Shown piece by piece: positions 46,397 to 56,356 of a stretch of DNA of 64,000 bases. A program made the position numbers and the translations under genes. A model generated the notes under the pieces. That model saw only the letters and a list, made by a program, of their open reading frames with translations, had not been told where the DNA came from and did no database searches. How positions within the stretch are numbered: the first letter of the stretch is position 1; each line of letters begins with the position of its first letter. Source of the DNA: Clostridiaceae bacterium 14S0207 (GTDB taxonomy: Bacteria > Bacillota > Clostridia > Clostridiales > Clostridiaceae); contig CP026600.1 in assembly GCA_003288255.1 (NCBI GenBank), forward strand, positions 2,790,001 through 2,854,000, in the 5' to 3' direction.

Positions 46397-47344
46397 TTAT
46401 TCTTGAAAATTTAAGGATATAATCATACCATCATTTCCTATAATCGAATTTTCATGAACCTCCAAACAATTCTTAGCATATTCTTCTGGATTTGTCATGG
46501 CTGGACTGAAATGAGTTAAAACTAGTCTATCAACGCTTGACTCTTTTGCTAAAGTTGCTGCTTCTCTAAATGTCATATGCTTATTTTTTATTGCTTTTTC
46601 TATGTCATCGTCATTACCATACGTACCCTCACATATAAATAAATTACTATTTTCTATAAATTTCTTAGCTTCCTTTATTGGTCTTGTATCTGTTATATAA
46701 GATATTTTTATTCCATTTCTCTCTTCACCTAATACCAAATTCGGAGTATATATCCTATCTTCTAGTTCAATAGTTTCTCCTTTTTGTAGCCTATTCCAAA
46801 TAACTTTGGGCACGTTATTATTTGTGGCTTTTTCAACATTAAATTTAGGATTACGTTTGTAATAAAAACTATATCCTATACAGTGACTTGAATGTTCTAG
46901 CTTCATAGTTGATATTACTATATTTGAATCTTTTTCATTTTCACATATTATTATTCCATTTTTATCTACTTTCATGAAAATATCCATACTAGGGTTTTCT
47001 ATAATATTAAGTTGATATGGTAAATATGGATTAATAACATTTAATCCTTCAACAACTTTTTTGATTCCCTCAGGACCAATAATAGTTATAGGATCTAACC
47101 TTCCACTATTTCCAATAGTAGATAGTAATCCTGTTAACCCTATAATATGATCTCCATGACAATGAGTAATGCAAATTACATCTAATGATTTAAAACCTCT
47201 TCCTAAAATTCTCATTGCCACCTGTGTTCCTTCACCTGCATCTATTAATATTTTTCTTCCTAAATAGCTTATAATACTTGAGGCTAAAAACCTGTACGGC
47301 ATAGGCATATTTCCACCAGTACCTAATAAACATATATCTATCAT
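46397..47344 (-). CDS. rnz: Ribonuclease Z
   Basis: The 315-residue metallo-beta-lactamase-fold protein matures tRNA 3' ends. It has the zinc motif THCHGDH (His61, His63, Asp65, His66), the LLIDAGEGTQ-like strand KILIDAGEGTQ, and late motifs KHMTFREA and LVLTHFS. A GGTGG site precedes the ATG. The gene stands alone before the hydrogenase unit. Confidence 0.94.
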   Translation of the reverse strand: MIDICLLGTGGNMPMPYRFLASSIISYLGRKILIDAGEGTQVAMRILGRGFKSLDVICITHCHGDHIIGLTGLLSTIGNSGRLDPITIIGPEGIKKVVEGLNVINPYLPYQLNIIENPSMDIFMKVDKNGIIICENEKDSNIVISTMKLEHSSHCIGYSFYYKRNPKFNVEKATNNNVPKVIWNRLQKGETIELEDRIYTPNLVLGEERNGIKISYITDTRPIKEAKKFIENSNLFICEGTYGNDDDIEKAIKNKHMTFREAATLAKESSVDRLVLTHFSPAMTNPEEYAKNCLEVHENSIIGNDGMIISLNFQE

Positions 47345-47456
47345 ATTATTACCACCCGACTTAATTAATTTAACTTAAGTTATTATCTCACTAACTTAAT
47401 ATCTAAATTCTTAAAACTAAGAAAGTAATTTTAAAAATAAATATACTAACATATAA

Positions 47457-48809
47457 TTAACAATTTATTTTTTCTTTGTTTAAAAGTAAAGACTTTTTAT
47501 ATTTCTTTACTAATATAATTGATATAATAAAAGTAATTCCCTCTGCAAAAGGCACAGTAAGCCATACTCCTGAAACATTTAATAATGGAACCAAAATTAA
47601 TAATCCTAAACTTGAAAAAATTATTCCTGAACTCAAGGATAAAAAAATTGAAGCCTTGGCCTTTTCAATAGACTGCAGAAAATATAGGCTTACGACATTT
47701 GAAGCACAAAATACATACCCTAAAAAGTATAACCTAATTCCTTTTACACATATATTAATAAGTTCTGTATTTCCTTTAGTAAATATACCTACTATATCTT
47801 TGGGGAATATTAGTAATAACCCATAACAAAATATTGCTAGAGAAATTGCAGTAAATAAAGCATATTTCAATGCTTCATATACCCTATCTGTCTTTTTGCC
47901 ACCAAAATTAACACTAACAATTGGTTGAATACATTGTGCTATACCAGCAAAAATACAAGTTCCTACATAAGCTATATTAGTTATTATTCCATAGGCTGAT
48001 ACATATATTTCTCCACCTAAATTCATTAAAGTTTTATTAAACATAAACAAAAGCGTTCCTCTACAAACTTCTAAAATAAAGGTTCCAAATCCATTTTTAA
48101 AGATCCTTAAAATTAAACTAAACCTTATACTTATCTTTTTTAAAACTAAAGTATTGTATTTTTTGGTAAAATGGATACATAAAATAACTAAATTAACTAT
48201 TGGTGAAATAACCGTTGCAATGACCGCCCCTTTCATTCCCCAATGAAAAATAAAGATAAATACATAATCTAAAATAACATTAGTTATATTTCCAATAACT
48301 GTGGCTATCATAACTAACTTAGGATCTTTGTCGTTTCTAATAAATGAACCTAATACTACCGAAAGTATAAATGCCCAACTGAAACTAATTAAGATAGACA
48401 AATATTCATTAACTAAAGGAAGAATTTTTGTAGATGCTCCCAATATAACACAAATTTGTTTTGAAAATATGTTTCCAAATATAGATATAATTATTCCTAA
48501 AATAATACATATGTAAATGGAAATATTAAAAACTTTTACACTTTTATCTCTCTGCCCCCTTCCAATAAACACCGATGCAGTGCTTGCCCCTCCAATACCT
48601 AACATTAAAGATATTGATGAGGATACAGTAAAAATAGGCATAGCTATGTTTAGAGCAGCAATACCATCACTGCCAACTCCAATACCTATAAACATAGTGT
48701 CCACAAATATATACATAGAAATAGCTATAGCTGCTAATACAGATGAAGTTAAATATTTAATAAATAATTTATTTATATCATCCTTTAACAAGTCAATTTT
48801 TTCTTGCAT
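47457..48809 (-). CDS. MATE-family transporter, tandem copy 2
   Basis: The 450-residue protein has twelve membrane helices and the MATE hallmarks (MYIFVDTMFIGIG, FIRNDKDPKLVM, GIAQCIQPIVS). It is a close paralogue of the gene just upstream (48969-50309): the same opening, loop motifs and length. The pair most likely arose by tandem duplication. Substrate is unknown. Confidence 0.92.
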   Translation of the reverse strand: MQEKIDLLKDDINKLFIKYLTSSVLAAIAISMYIFVDTMFIGIGVGSDGIAALNIAMPIFTVSSSISLMLGIGGASTASVFIGRGQRDKSVKVFNISIYICIILGIIISIFGNIFSKQICVILGASTKILPLVNEYLSILISFSWAFILSVVLGSFIRNDKDPKLVMIATVIGNITNVILDYVFIFIFHWGMKGAVIATVISPIVNLVILCIHFTKKYNTLVLKKISIRFSLILRIFKNGFGTFILEVCRGTLLFMFNKTLMNLGGEIYVSAYGIITNIAYVGTCIFAGIAQCIQPIVSVNFGGKKTDRVYEALKYALFTAISLAIFCYGLLLIFPKDIVGIFTKGNTELINICVKGIRLYFLGYVFCASNVVSLYFLQSIEKAKASIFLSLSSGIIFSSLGLLILVPLLNVSGVWLTVPFAEGITFIISIILVKKYKKSLLLNKEKINC

Positions 48810-48968
48810 TTCATACCTCCTTATTTGTTCTAAAAATTCAAAATATTCATTTCAGTATATAATAATTTCTGTTTTTAAAATTGTCAATACACAACTTTTA
48901 TCTTAATAATAACTTATAATAAAAATTACCTAAGATATAAAATCCTAAGTAATTCTAATTTTAAAATT

Positions 48969-50309
48969 CTATTCTTTAAAAACTATTAATCTTTTTCTAG
49001 ACTGCATTACAAATATTATAGAAATAACACACGTGATCCCTTCTGCAAAAGGAACAGTAAACCACACACCTAGTATATTGAACAAATATACTAATATAAA
49101 CAATCCCGAGCTTGAAAATACAATTCCAGAACTTAATGAAATTGCTATAGACTCTTTAGCTCTTTCTATAGATTGTAGAAAATACAATACAACCATATTT
49201 ATAGAACAAAATGCATATGAAAGGAAATATATTCTCATCCCTTTAATAGTTATATCAACTAGTTCTTTATCACCTGTAGTAAATAAAGATATTATATACT
49301 CTGGGAAAATTAAAACCACTACGTATAATGTTAATCCCACAATAACTGATGTACTTAATGCATATTTTAATGCTGTATATACTCTCTTTATTTTTTTAGC
49401 TCCAAAATTTACACTAATAATAGGTTGTATACTTTGTGCTATACCTGCAAATATACAAGTACCTACATATGCTACATTAACTATTATTCCATAAGATGAA
49501 ACGTAAATTTCTCCCCCCAATGTCATTAAAGTCTTATTGAATAAAAATAATATTACGCCATGACATACATCCTGTATAAATGTTCCAAAACCATTCTTTA
49601 TAATCCTCATTATAATAGCAAATTCTACTTTTACCTTTTTAAAGGAAAGAGTATTATTCTTTGATTTAAAATGTATACTTAAAAGTAATATATTTATTAT
49701 TGGTGAAATAACAGTAGCAAGAACAGCCCCTTTCATTCCCCAATGGAAAATAAATATAAATACATAATCTAATACAACATTACTGATATTAGCAATTATT
49801 GTTGCCCTCATAACCAACTTAGGATTCTTATCATTTCTAATAAAACACCCTGATACTCCTGCAATTAAAAACGCCCAAGTAAAACTAATCAAGATTGAAA
49901 GATATTCATTGACTAAAGGTAAAATTGTTTGGGATGCTCCTAAAAACAAACATATTTGTTTTGAAAAAACATTACCTAATATAGAAATACTTATTCCTAA
50001 TATAGTCGCTATTAACATTGAAATAGTAAATATCTTAGAACCCTCTTCTTTCTTACCTTGTCCTACACATATAGATAATGTGGTTGCCCCTCCAATTCCT
50101 AATATTAATGCCAAAGAAGATGAAATTGTAAAAACGGGCAAAGAAATATTTAATGCCGCAAGACCACTACTCCCTACTCCAAGACCTATAAACATAGTAT
50201 CTACAAATATATACATGGCAATGGCTATGGATGATAAAACAGATGGTATTAAGTATCTGATAAACAACTTCTTTAAATCATCATTTAATAAATCAAATTT
50301 TTTCTTCAT
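48969..50309 (-). CDS. MATE-family transporter, tandem copy 1
   Basis: The 446-residue protein has the same twelve-helix layout and motifs as its neighbour (MYIFVDTMFIGLG, FIRNDKNPKLVM, GIAQSIQPIIS). The 159-base gap between the two suggests separate or loosely joined transcripts. It would export cationic compounds or metabolites in exchange for Na+ or H+. Confidence 0.92.
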   Translation of the reverse strand: MKKKFDLLNDDLKKLFIRYLIPSVLSSIAIAMYIFVDTMFIGLGVGSSGLAALNISLPVFTISSSLALILGIGGATTLSICVGQGKKEEGSKIFTISMLIATILGISISILGNVFSKQICLFLGASQTILPLVNEYLSILISFTWAFLIAGVSGCFIRNDKNPKLVMRATIIANISNVVLDYVFIFIFHWGMKGAVLATVISPIINILLLSIHFKSKNNTLSFKKVKVEFAIIMRIIKNGFGTFIQDVCHGVILFLFNKTLMTLGGEIYVSSYGIIVNVAYVGTCIFAGIAQSIQPIISVNFGAKKIKRVYTALKYALSTSVIVGLTLYVVVLIFPEYIISLFTTGDKELVDITIKGMRIYFLSYAFCSINMVVLYFLQSIERAKESIAISLSSGIVFSSSGLFILVYLFNILGVWFTVPFAEGITCVISIIFVMQSRKRLIVFKE

Positions 50310-50372
50310 ATTGTGTTGTTCCCCTAATCAATTTTTACTATATTTAAATATTCTTAATATAAATTATAGCAT

Positions 50373-50415
50373 ATAATAACTAGGTTTAATTTTATAAATT
50401 AAACCTAGTTATTAT
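50373..50415. terminator. 17-bp perfect hairpin, probable terminator
   Basis: ATAATAACTAGGTTTAA (50373-50389) pairs perfectly with 50399-50415. It follows the small broken ORF on the minus strand, whose transcript it could end; the T tract is weak in both directions. Confidence 0.5.
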
Positions 50416-50446
50416 CTTTTATTAACTTATGATAAACTTTTACGAG

Positions 50447-50563
50447 TTACATTAAACCCTTAATATTAAATAATCTCCATTTTTCATTTTTACAACATCT
50501 GCTTTCATTGCTTTTGCAACATCTTGAAGTGACCATCATAACTATTTTATATTGATTATTCAT
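50447..50563 (-). pseudogene. Small frameshifted ORF, probable remnant
   Basis: An ATG at 50563 with AAGGAG upstream opens a 38-residue frame (MNNQYKIVMM then a Cys-rich tail). After about ten codons another frame reads SLQDVAKAMKADVVKMKNGD and ends at 50452. That second frame has more typical clostridial codon use. A single-base indel near 50535 would join the good start to the good tail as a protein of about 37 residues. I do not recognise the family. It could also be an intact unusual small protein. Confidence 0.35.
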
Positions 50564-50706
50564 AAATACTCCTTATATAAATTTAATAATACATCTATAA
50601 TTTCCCTTGAGCCCCTTCTTTATTCTTATATTTTTCCTATGTATAAGACATATAAAATTCTCAATTAATGATCTATCTATTATCCTAAAATTATTTATAT
50701 AATTAC

Positions 50707-50738
50707 AAAAAAGTGAACTCCGTAAAGTCCACTTTTTT
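50707..50738 (-). terminator. Terminator of the oxidoreductase pair
   Basis: AAAAAAGTGAAC (50707-50718) pairs, with one bulged base, with GTCCACTTTTTT (50727-50738); the T run on minus continues. It lies 20 bases after the stop of the FAD oxidoreductase gene. Confidence 0.75.
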
Positions 50739-50757
50739 ATAAAATTTAACTTTTTAA

Positions 50758-51642
50758 TTATTTTAACTGATGTATAATTTGTTTACATTCCTCTTCAATT
50801 TCCTCTATAGAATTGTGTATATAAATCCCATTACCACATGCAAAAATTCCTTCTTTAGAAGTCATATATCTATCATTCACTTTAGGTCCTGTTGTCATAG
50901 GATTTAATTCTATATTACTTCGCATAGCTACTAATCCATCTGAAACCATAGAATTTGCAAAAATTAAAGTATCACATTCTATAACTTTTTCTATATTATC
51001 TTTACGTAATATTACCTTTTCAATTCTTCCCTTTCCCCTGATAGATATTATATCATAACCTTCATATATGTTACTTTTTAATCCAAAAGACTCTTTGTTT
51101 TGGTCTTTGACTGTCATACCAACTATATTTAGGCCGTGTTCTTTTAATTCCTTTTGAATCATATACAAAGTATCATTATTAAATATAAAAATATTCCTTC
51201 CTAAAAGTATATCCTTCATATTCAAAATCTTTTTAGCCATACCAACAGTAAAAATTCCACTACATCTATCTCCAACCATATTCACGACTTTTCTTCCAGT
51301 ATCCTTTGCGCCATTTGTTAAAATGATATTTCTACCTTCTATTTTTTCTAATCCATACTCTTCACTTATAAGTAATACCTGTTTATGTTCTTCAACCTTT
51401 AAAGCCATAGTATTTAACTTTATATCTATATTATTTAGTTGTTCTAATAATTGTTTTCTATATTCTTTTCCTGTTATATATTCTTTTTCACTTATATTAT
51501 AATCTCCTAAAGTTAAAGCTCCACCTAAAATGCTATCTTTTTCAATTAATAAAATATCTTTAATCCCTGTTCTTTTTCCCTCTATAGCACATAAAAGTCC
51601 TGCTGCTCCTCCACCAATAATAATTAAATCATATTGTTTCAT
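50758..51642 (-). CDS. FAD/NAD-dependent oxidoreductase, partner of the GlpA-like protein
   Basis: The 294-residue protein begins with a FAD-binding IIGGGAAGLLCAIEG and contains NIILTNGAKDTGRKV and a terminal GIFACGNGIYIHNS typical of pyridine nucleotide-disulphide-type flavoproteins. It starts two bases after the GlpA-like gene stop, so the two are co-translated. In other Clostridia this pair is often followed by a small DUF1667 protein; none is seen here. Confidence 0.85.
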   Translation of the reverse strand: MKQYDLIIIGGGAAGLLCAIEGKRTGIKDILLIEKDSILGGALTLGDYNISEKEYITGKEYRKQLLEQLNNIDIKLNTMALKVEEHKQVLLISEEYGLEKIEGRNIILTNGAKDTGRKVVNMVGDRCSGIFTVGMAKKILNMKDILLGRNIFIFNNDTLYMIQKELKEHGLNIVGMTVKDQNKESFGLKSNIYEGYDIISIRGKGRIEKVILRKDNIEKVIECDTLIFANSMVSDGLVAMRSNIELNPMTTGPKVNDRYMTSKEGIFACGNGIYIHNSIEEIEEECKQIIHQLK

Positions 51643-51644
51643 TA

Positions 51645-53066
51645 TTAGTCCTCCCTAAATCCGATTGCTACAGAATCTTTGCTATTTTTGTTTATTTGGC
51701 TTATATCTACTCCTAATTCTTTACTTAAAATTTTGCTTATTGGTATCATACATCCTATTCCCTGACAACCTCCCATCATAGCCCTAGTTCTTCTCTTTAT
51801 TCCATCTAATGTTCTAGCCCCTAAAGGTCTATTAATAGAATCTATTATTTCTCCCTCAGTTACTAATTCGCACTTACAAACTATTTTTCCATAGGAAGGA
51901 TTTTTAGAAATTAACTCATTTTTTTCTTTTATATTAAGTTCTGAAAACTTGATAATTGCTTTTCTATTTGCCTTAAAATCAGCCTTTTTTATAAGCTCAA
52001 TTCTTTTAGATAGAAGTTCTACTACATATTTTGCTATTGCAGGAGCAGCTGTTAAGCCTGGAGAATCAATTCCTATTACATTAATAAAATTATCAACGCC
52101 TTTAACTTCTTCTATAATAAAATCTTCACCTTCTATTTTAGGTCTAATCCCACTAAATGTATTCAAAATTCTATTTGTAGGCATATCCTCTATACTTATC
52201 CTACCTTTGTGTAAAATTTCATCTATTCCTTCTCTAGAAGTTGAAATGTCTTCACCAGCTTTAGCATTAGGTCCTACTAAAAGGTTCCCTTCTATTGTAG
52301 GAGTAATTAATACTCCCTTACTTAATTCATTAGGTACTTGAAATAAAGTTTTTTTACACAATGTACCAGCTACCTTATCAAATAAACAGTATTCTCCTTT
52401 TGTACGATTTATTTTATACTTTTTCTCATTTACTAAGTTATTAATAAATGCACCCTGTAATCCGGCAGCATTTATAATTACACTACTATAAATACTTTTT
52501 CCATCTTTAAGACATACCTTGTACCCATGATTTTCTTTTTCAATGTTTATAACTTCCTCACCTAAAATAAATTCTACTCCGTTTTCTACAGCATTTTCCC
52601 CCAATGCTAGGGTCATTTCATATGGATTCACAATTCCTGAACTTTTAATATATAAAGCACCTATTATATTTGAATTTACATTATTCTCTAAATGTAATAC
52701 TTGTTCTTTATTAAGTATCTCTAACCCCTTAACCCCTAAAGATTCACCATCTTCCTTTAACCTATAAATAGTATCCATTTCTTTATTATCAAATGCTAGA
52801 ACTAAGGCACCATTTCGTTTAAATCTAAAGTCTAATTCCCTTGATAATTTTTGGATCATACTATTGCCTTGTAAGTTAAGTTTAGCTTTTAACGTTCCTT
52901 TTTTTTCATTAAATCCTCCATGGATTATACCACTATTAGCCTTTGAAACTTCCTCTGCAACATCTTCATTCTTTTCAACTACAACTATATCTAAATCATA
53001 CTTTGATAATTCTCTAGCTATGGAACATCCTACTACCCCTGCTCCTATAATTAAAATATCTTTCAT
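51645..53066 (-). CDS. GlpA-like FAD oxidoreductase with BFD-type [2Fe-2S] domain
   Basis: The 473-residue protein has an N-terminal DAO/GlpA-type FAD domain ([25 protein letters not shown]) and a C-terminal BFD-like [2Fe-2S] domain with CKC and CQGIGC. It resembles anaerobic glycerol-3-phosphate dehydrogenase subunit A or related 2-hydroxyacid oxidoreductases. No glycerol kinase or facilitator is adjacent, so the substrate is inferred, not shown. With the small flavoprotein downstream it would pass electrons onwards. Confidence 0.85.
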   Translation of the reverse strand: MKDILIIGAGVVGCSIARELSKYDLDIVVVEKNEDVAEEVSKANSGIIHGGFNEKKGTLKAKLNLQGNSMIQKLSRELDFRFKRNGALVLAFDNKEMDTIYRLKEDGESLGVKGLEILNKEQVLHLENNVNSNIIGALYIKSSGIVNPYEMTLALGENAVENGVEFILGEEVINIEKENHGYKVCLKDGKSIYSSVIINAAGLQGAFINNLVNEKKYKINRTKGEYCLFDKVAGTLCKKTLFQVPNELSKGVLITPTIEGNLLVGPNAKAGEDISTSREGIDEILHKGRISIEDMPTNRILNTFSGIRPKIEGEDFIIEEVKGVDNFINVIGIDSPGLTAAPAIAKYVVELLSKRIELIKKADFKANRKAIIKFSELNIKEKNELISKNPSYGKIVCKCELVTEGEIIDSINRPLGARTLDGIKRRTRAMMGGCQGIGCMIPISKILSKELGVDISQINKNSKDSVAIGFRED

Positions 53067-53275
53067 GTAAGTTTCCTCCTTTTAATAAAAGCTATTTAAT
53101 GTCAAGAATTTATTCTTTCATATTTTATCCTAATAATATCTTTTTAAAATAAGTCTTTATATCTACTGTCTTTATTATATTCTTTTAAGAAGTGTGCTTA
53201 AAATGAAGATTTAACATGATAATGATTATATTTTTAAATGATAGCCTTATATACTACTCTAATTAGATAAAAAAA

Positions 53276-53307
53276 TTCTCGGTAATATTTTTATCTATTA
53301 CCGAGAA
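53276..53307 (-). terminator. Intrinsic terminator of the L,D-transpeptidase gene
   Basis: TTCTCGGTAATA (53276-53287) pairs with TATTACCGAGAA (53296-53307) and is followed on minus by a seven-T run. Confidence 0.9.
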
Positions 53308-53353
53308 CTTCTTCTAAAAATTATTTTAATATATATTATTATTCCTTTTTAAA

Positions 53354-54742
53354 TTACTCAAAATAGCATACTACAGGTGTGCCTGATTCTATGTTATTAA
53401 ATATTGCACTTGCCACTCTATGTGGTGAGTTTATACAACCATGTGAACCACCTGTTTTATATATTTCTCCACCAAACTTATCTCTCCAACTAGCATCATG
53501 AATACCAATGCCTCCATTGAATGGCATCCAAAACTCAACTTTTGTACTATAATTTTCACCTTTTAATGTAGCATTTTTTTCTTTATATTTTAATTTATAA
53601 GTTCCTGCTGGTGTACCATTGTTATTACTTACATTTCCTGTAACAACATCCCCTTCTGTAATAAGAGAACCATTTTTGTAAAACCACATGTGTTGTCTTG
53701 TTAGGTTAATTTCTACATATGTGTTCCCAATGTCATTTGCTCCATGAGATACTGCTGTTTGAGCATACTTTGGTTTTCTTGTTATTGTTTGTCCATTTTT
53801 TATAGATGAAATTATATCTTTACACTCTTCATAACGATTGACTACCCAACCATAGTCTCCCCCTGGTACTTGTACCTCTCTACCTACTGATGTACTAAAA
53901 TTTCTAGTTTTGCCACTAGTATTATATGTTCTAGCTAATGACCATACAAATTCTCTAACCCTATCATTATTAATATTAACATTTAAATTTTCATCAGTTT
54001 CAAGCCATTTATTTATAGTTGATCCATCTAAAACTTTTGTAACATCTCCAACTGCATAAGTAATTTTAGTTGATACATATTTATCAAGAATATTCTTAGC
54101 CTCACTAATCTCTTTTGACTTTGCAGTATACTTAGGATTCTCATAACATTTAGCAGATTCTAAATTAATGTTAGTTTTTTTATTAATAATTGCATTTTCA
54201 ATATTTTTTGTTAAGATTTCTTTATTTACTTTACTTCCATAAACCTCATCTACAATCTTATAGCCATCATTAGTATATTCTAGTTTGGCACTTTGTGGTT
54301 TAACTATATTTTTTTCTTTAAAATAAGATAAATTATCTATATGTTCTTTTAATTTATTCTTATCATAAGAAACTAATTTTGAATCCTGAAAATCTCTATT
54401 TTGAGAAAATGCTACTATCCACGCAAAAGGATTTTGCTCATCTTTTATATCTTGAATTTTTCCTTTTGCATCATACTTTAACCCAATATCGGATGATTTA
54501 ATTTGCTGATTTAAATTATTCCTTCCTTTTAGGTCTAAGGTATACGCATTAACTGCAGAAGAAAATTGTTTTTCTACTTCATCTACTGTCTTACCTGAAA
54601 CATCAACATTATTAATCTTTGTACCAAAATAAAAATGATTGCTAAAATACATTGATATGCCTAAATATATTCCAAGTAATACAACAATAGAAGCGCTAAT
54701 GCCAATAATAACTTTCCTCTGTGTTTTTATTTGTTTTTTCAT
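53354..54742 (-). CDS. Membrane-anchored L,D-transpeptidase
   Basis: The 462-residue protein has an N-terminal membrane segment (about 10-32), a VanW/PG_binding_4-type region (about 35-230) and a C-terminal YkuD domain with SHGCINSP, which holds the catalytic Cys. It makes 3-3 or related peptidoglycan cross-links, or trims muropeptides, outside the membrane. GGGAG precedes the ATG. It is a single gene with a long upstream region (574 bp). Confidence 0.92.
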   Translation of the reverse strand: MKKQIKTQRKVIIGISASIVVLLGIYLGISMYFSNHFYFGTKINNVDVSGKTVDEVEKQFSSAVNAYTLDLKGRNNLNQQIKSSDIGLKYDAKGKIQDIKDEQNPFAWIVAFSQNRDFQDSKLVSYDKNKLKEHIDNLSYFKEKNIVKPQSAKLEYTNDGYKIVDEVYGSKVNKEILTKNIENAIINKKTNINLESAKCYENPKYTAKSKEISEAKNILDKYVSTKITYAVGDVTKVLDGSTINKWLETDENLNVNINNDRVREFVWSLARTYNTSGKTRNFSTSVGREVQVPGGDYGWVVNRYEECKDIISSIKNGQTITRKPKYAQTAVSHGANDIGNTYVEINLTRQHMWFYKNGSLITEGDVVTGNVSNNNGTPAGTYKLKYKEKNATLKGENYSTKVEFWMPFNGGIGIHDASWRDKFGGEIYKTGGSHGCINSPHRVASAIFNNIESGTPVVCYFE

Positions 54743-55060
54743 AGTGATTAATCTCCCATTCTATATTCTTAAATTTAATATTTTTTGTCATTAATTAACA
54801 CTTCTTCTACTATATCTATTAGTTAATTTCATCGTATTTTTAATATCCTTTTTACCCAGATCTTTTACTCCATATATATTATAATTTATAATACATTTAT
54901 ATGTTCCATTCTATACTATATTATAATTTATACTTAAGGACAATATAACTTATTTATATATTTTTTTATTAACTAGTACCTTTTAAAATTATATATATTT
55001 TCTATCATCTAATATCCTTTTTAATATATAATTAAGATAAATATATGCTTTTAAGACTTA

Positions 55061-55091
55061 TACATTATGATATAATAAATATCATAATGTA
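55061..55091. repeat. 13-bp perfect inverted repeat, candidate operator
   Basis: TACATTATGATAT (55061-55073) and ATATCATAATGTA (55079-55091) are separated by AATAA. There is no T run on either side, so an operator is likelier than a terminator. It lies about 320 bases upstream of the L,D-transpeptidase start. Confidence 0.5.
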
Positions 55092-55271
55092 GTATTATTT
55101 ACTATCTACTGTAAAATAATTTTCTATCTCATACTTGCTGTATCATTCTTATTATAGTCTTCTGTATTTAAAATATCTACAATAATAAAAATTTTCAACT
55201 AAAATTTTTATTAAATTATTGCCAACATTTTATTAAATTTAGATATAGAACGTATGTACTAAAGTAATATA

Positions 55272-55300
55272 TGAGGAAGCTATTTAACATAACTTCCTCA
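55272..55300 (-). terminator. Hairpin after the PAP2-like gene
   Basis: TGAGGAAG (55272-55279) pairs with CTTCCTCA (55293-55300). The T tract is weak, so termination may be partial. Confidence 0.55.
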
Positions 55301-55316
55301 CCTTTAAATTTTAATA

Positions 55317-56090
55317 TTACATCTCTACTAACTGTAACTTTGCATCTTTATATTCCTTATAAATGTTATTTATATTATTTCCCTGATCTGTTCCTTGATC
55401 TTTTATAGTATTAACTATTACACATCCTATATTTCTTCCTAAACTTAACCCTTGTTCAACATCTATTGGATAATGAATTCCCCCGTAAACTCTAGATATT
55501 GATGAATATACAGCTATTTTTCTTAACTTTTCACTTTCTGCTGGGAAAAAGTATGATAACACAACTTCAGCCATACCAGCTATAACCCCATGTCCAACAG
55601 GATAGCTAGGATCATAACTGGTATTCAAATATGTCTTTAAGCTGGGGTCTAATTGAACTGGTCTAGGTATCTGAAATTTGTATTTAAAATAATAACATAT
55701 AGACATAGCATCATTAAATGCATCACCCATAATTGATAGAATCCTAGCAGAATCCATTGATGGAACTTTATATGTCTTTAACAAAGTATATACATTTTTG
55801 AAATGAAGAAGTACTACATTTTCTGAATTCCAATATGACGCTAATGCCCTTTGTTTATCTGTTAATTCTCTTAATGCTTCTTTTACTTCATTTAACTGTG
55901 TAACTCTAAAATCCATTGTATCTGATGGGGTTTTAATTTTAAATGCTACTTTATTACCTTTCAAATCATAAAAGTCATCCTTATCTCTTCTAAAAAACTT
56001 CAATGGCCAACTTCCTGCATCTTCTCCCTCACCTATAGGACCAAATTTCTCTCCTGGATAAGGTATTTCATTCCACCTAAATTTAGTCAT
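55317..56090 (-). CDS. PAP2/vanadium-haloperoxidase-like protein
   Basis: The 257-residue protein carries the PAP2 active-site triad motifs: KYKFQIPRP (KxxxxxxRP), SYPVGHG (xSGH-type, here with SxxxGHG) and SRVYGGIHYPID (SRxxxxxHxxxD). It lacks a signal peptide and membrane helices, unlike lipid phosphatases, so it is closer to soluble vanadium-dependent haloperoxidase-related proteins. The substrate is unknown; phosphatase activity is equally possible. AGGAGG precedes the ATG. Confidence 0.8.
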   Translation of the reverse strand: MTKFRWNEIPYPGEKFGPIGEGEDAGSWPLKFFRRDKDDFYDLKGNKVAFKIKTPSDTMDFRVTQLNEVKEALRELTDKQRALASYWNSENVVLLHFKNVYTLLKTYKVPSMDSARILSIMGDAFNDAMSICYYFKYKFQIPRPVQLDPSLKTYLNTSYDPSYPVGHGVIAGMAEVVLSYFFPAESEKLRKIAVYSSISRVYGGIHYPIDVEQGLSLGRNIGCVIVNTIKDQGTDQGNNINNIYKEYKDAKLQLVEM

Positions 56091-56270
56091 AACCTTTCCT
56101 CCTATTTCTAAACTTGTATAAATATATTTAAGTAATATTTTAAATATTACTTATACTTATTTGATTATATTTTAATCTCACTGTGTTATTTTTATTCAAG
56201 GATTCTTTTTATAATATGAATACTCATATCCATAAAAACTTATACTAATATATATACAATAAATAAAAAA

Positions 56271-56304
56271 AGTAAGGAATCTTTTATTTATAATACTCCT
56301 TACT
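56271..56304 (-). terminator. Terminator of the LytTR-YhfC operon
   Basis: AGTAAGGA (56271-56278) pairs with TCCTTACT (56297-56304), followed on minus by a seven-T run. Confidence 0.85.
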
Positions 56305-56356
56305 TTCATTATACTTATTATTAAATTAGTTTTTTTTCGCTTCATAGATATATTAA

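Larger units (their letters stand above)
50310..50757. other. 448-bp region between the MATE pair and the oxidoreductase pair
   Basis: It contains a 17-bp perfect hairpin (50373-50415), a frameshifted small ORF (50447-50563) and the terminator of the oxidoreductase genes (50707-50738). Nothing else is recognised. Confidence 0.5.
54743..55316. other. 574-bp AT-rich intergenic region
   Basis: It separates the L,D-transpeptidase from the PAP2-like gene. It contains a 13-bp perfect hairpin (55061-55091) and the PAP2 gene terminator (55272-55300). I see no ORF with SD. Its length suggests distal regulation of the transpeptidase. Confidence 0.45.
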
